Source: an uncultured Cryptobacterium sp. | GTDB lineage: Bacteria > Actinomycetota > Coriobacteriia > Coriobacteriales > Eggerthellaceae | Length of the DNA stretch: 6,916 nt | Direction of reading: 5' to 3' | NCBI GenBank assembly: GCA_900554685.1 | Contig: USIG01000095.1 | Location: forward strand, 1 to 6,916 | In this document: positions 6,368 to 6,916 of the stretch, piece after piece | Numbering within the stretch: the first letter of the stretch is position 1 | Layout of the letters: the number at the start of each line of letters is the position of its first letter | The notes under the pieces: generated by a model | Database searches by the model: none | Seen by the model: the letters and a program-made list of their open reading frames with translations, nothing else | What the model was told of the DNA's origin: nothing | Translations under genes and position numbers: made by a program

Positions 6368-6916
6368 CTAAGCCGCCGGGTCTTCAGCGTTGTGTTTGAT
6401 TTTGTTAATAATGCTCACGAGAGATATCTGGTGCTTTGTATCAAACAGTCGTACGAACGACTGAGGCCTATCAAACGGAGCGGAAGTTAATGCAGAAGGA
6501 TCCATGTATCCATTTGCCACAATATAATCCACAATACGGTGCACAAAAGCTATCTGCTGTTCCGTTAAACTTTGATCATTGATAAACTCCGCAAAAGCCT
6601 CCATAGCAGCATCGCGGTCTAGCTTTACTACACTTCTCACCAAAAGACCAAATGGTGTGTCACCATACGCGCGACTATAATCCTCAGCATTCCCTAGTTC
6701 TTCAGTAAAAATACGCTCTAACTCATCGTATTCAACTTCAGTCATAGGTTTGTTATGACGAAGTTTATAAATGACCAACTTATCCTTTTGATCTTGTAAG
6801 TATCGATTTACTTTAAGTTTGTAGTCTGCATAATCTTCGTCAGGATACACATCATCAACAATCGAAATTTCAGTTGCAGGATCAGCAAGAGTAGTTAGAA
6901 CAGCTTTTCTTCTGCC
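6368..6916 (-). CDS. hsdR: Type I restriction enzyme R subunit, C-terminal 182 codons (enters from right edge)
   Basis: The frame is open from the right edge to a TAG stop. It begins GRRKAVLTTLADPATE and continues with YADYKLKVNRYLQDQKDK, MTEVEYDELERIF, a hydrophobic LLVRSVVKLDRDAAMEAFAEF segment and QQIAFVHRIVDYIVANGYMDP. This is the pattern of the EcoEI-type HsdR C-terminal domain, which in this family docks R to the methylase core. The left-edge hsdR ends ...RFLVKDGR, and its last two residues (G, R) and 7 bases are repeated here, so the piece is best read as the missing end of the same gene, not a second hsdR. A GTG at 6848-6850 could be mistaken for a start, but the frame is open upstream and no ribosome binding site precedes it. 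The stop lies 44 bases before int, suggesting co-transcription. Confidence 0.9.
   Translation of the reverse strand, partial: GRRKAVLTTLADPATEISIVDDVYPDEDYADYKLKVNRYLQDQKDKLVIYKLRHNKPMTEVEYDELERIFTEELGNAEDYSRAYGDTPFGLLVRSVVKLDRDAAMEAFAEFINDQSLTEQQIAFVHRIVDYIVANGYMDPSALTSAPFDRPQSFVRLFDTKHQISLVSIINKIKHNAEDPAA
6910..6916. repeat. Terminal 7-bp overlap, right copy
   Basis: TTCTGCC, identical to 1-7. Keeping both copies at a junction would shift the hsdR frame and give R Q K K S C S in place of R K A V L T T, so a single copy is expected at the true junction. Confidence 0.75.

Noticed and set aside
6363..6370. 8-bp palindrome TAGCGCTA over the hsdR stop
   Set aside because: It is short, without flanking symmetry or a second copy, and easily arises by chance.
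6368..6850. A separate 160-residue gene starting at GTG 6850
   Set aside because: The frame is open to the right edge, there is no ribosome binding site, and upstream codons match the HsdR family; it is the end of hsdR.
1..6916. A self-replicating small plasmid
   Set aside because: There is no Rep protein, iteron array, or recognisable single- or double-strand origin; the only non-coding stretch is the 198-base hsdS leader.
1..6916. CRISPR array, tRNA or rRNA genes
   Set aside because: No regularly spaced repeats or RNA-gene signatures; nearly all sequence is covered by protein-coding genes.

Overview
The window is an almost fully coding, single-strand (minus) array of type I restriction-modification genes with a tyrosine recombinase. 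Reading 5' to 3' on the minus strand from the right edge, it holds the C-terminal end of hsdR, a tyrosine recombinase (int), a 198-base non-coding leader, hsdS, a RhuM-family gene, and the first 949 codons of hsdR, which run off the left edge. I see no hsdM, replication gene, tRNA, rRNA or CRISPR array. Base composition is moderately AT-rich by eye. Strong GGAGG-type ribosome binding sites and tightly coupled genes (ATGA and TAATG arrangements) fit a Firmicutes or Actinobacteria (for example Coriobacteriia) host better than Bacteroidota, but the species cannot be named from this sequence.

The two edges fit together. Bases 1-7 and 6910-6916 are the same 7-mer (TTCTGCC). Collapsing that overlap joins the left-edge hsdR reading frame to the right-edge one in phase, giving one 1129-codon HsdR with the expected domain order (N-terminal helical domain, PD-(D/E)xK nuclease, helicase, EcoEI-type C-terminal domain). 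The simplest reading is that the window is a complete circle of 6909 bp opened inside hsdR: int > hsdS > rhuM > hsdR > back to int. This could be an excised circle, a tandem duplication, or a cycle in an assembly graph.

The recombination signals match that picture. A perfect 14-bp direct repeat (minus strand CAAATCCCGGTTTA) occurs in the conserved central helix region of hsdS (4589-4602) and again just upstream of the hsdS ribosome binding site (5164-5177), bracketing the first target-recognition half of hsdS. The leader copy continues in the hsdS frame to a short tail (NFREVAA) whose TAA stop overlaps the hsdS start codon. This suggests that in another configuration a different HsdS half is joined upstream. 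The int gene contains a perfect 14-7-14 inverted repeat, which has the geometry of a tyrosine-recombinase crossover site.

Working model (inference): a chromosomal locus hsdM - hsdS variants - rhuM - hsdR - int rearranges by recombinase action at the short hsdS-core repeats. This swaps specificity halves and can release an hsdM-less circle carrying S, RhuM, R and the recombinase. RhuM is encoded between S and R with near-zero spacing on both sides, so it is made with the restriction complex; its role is unknown.
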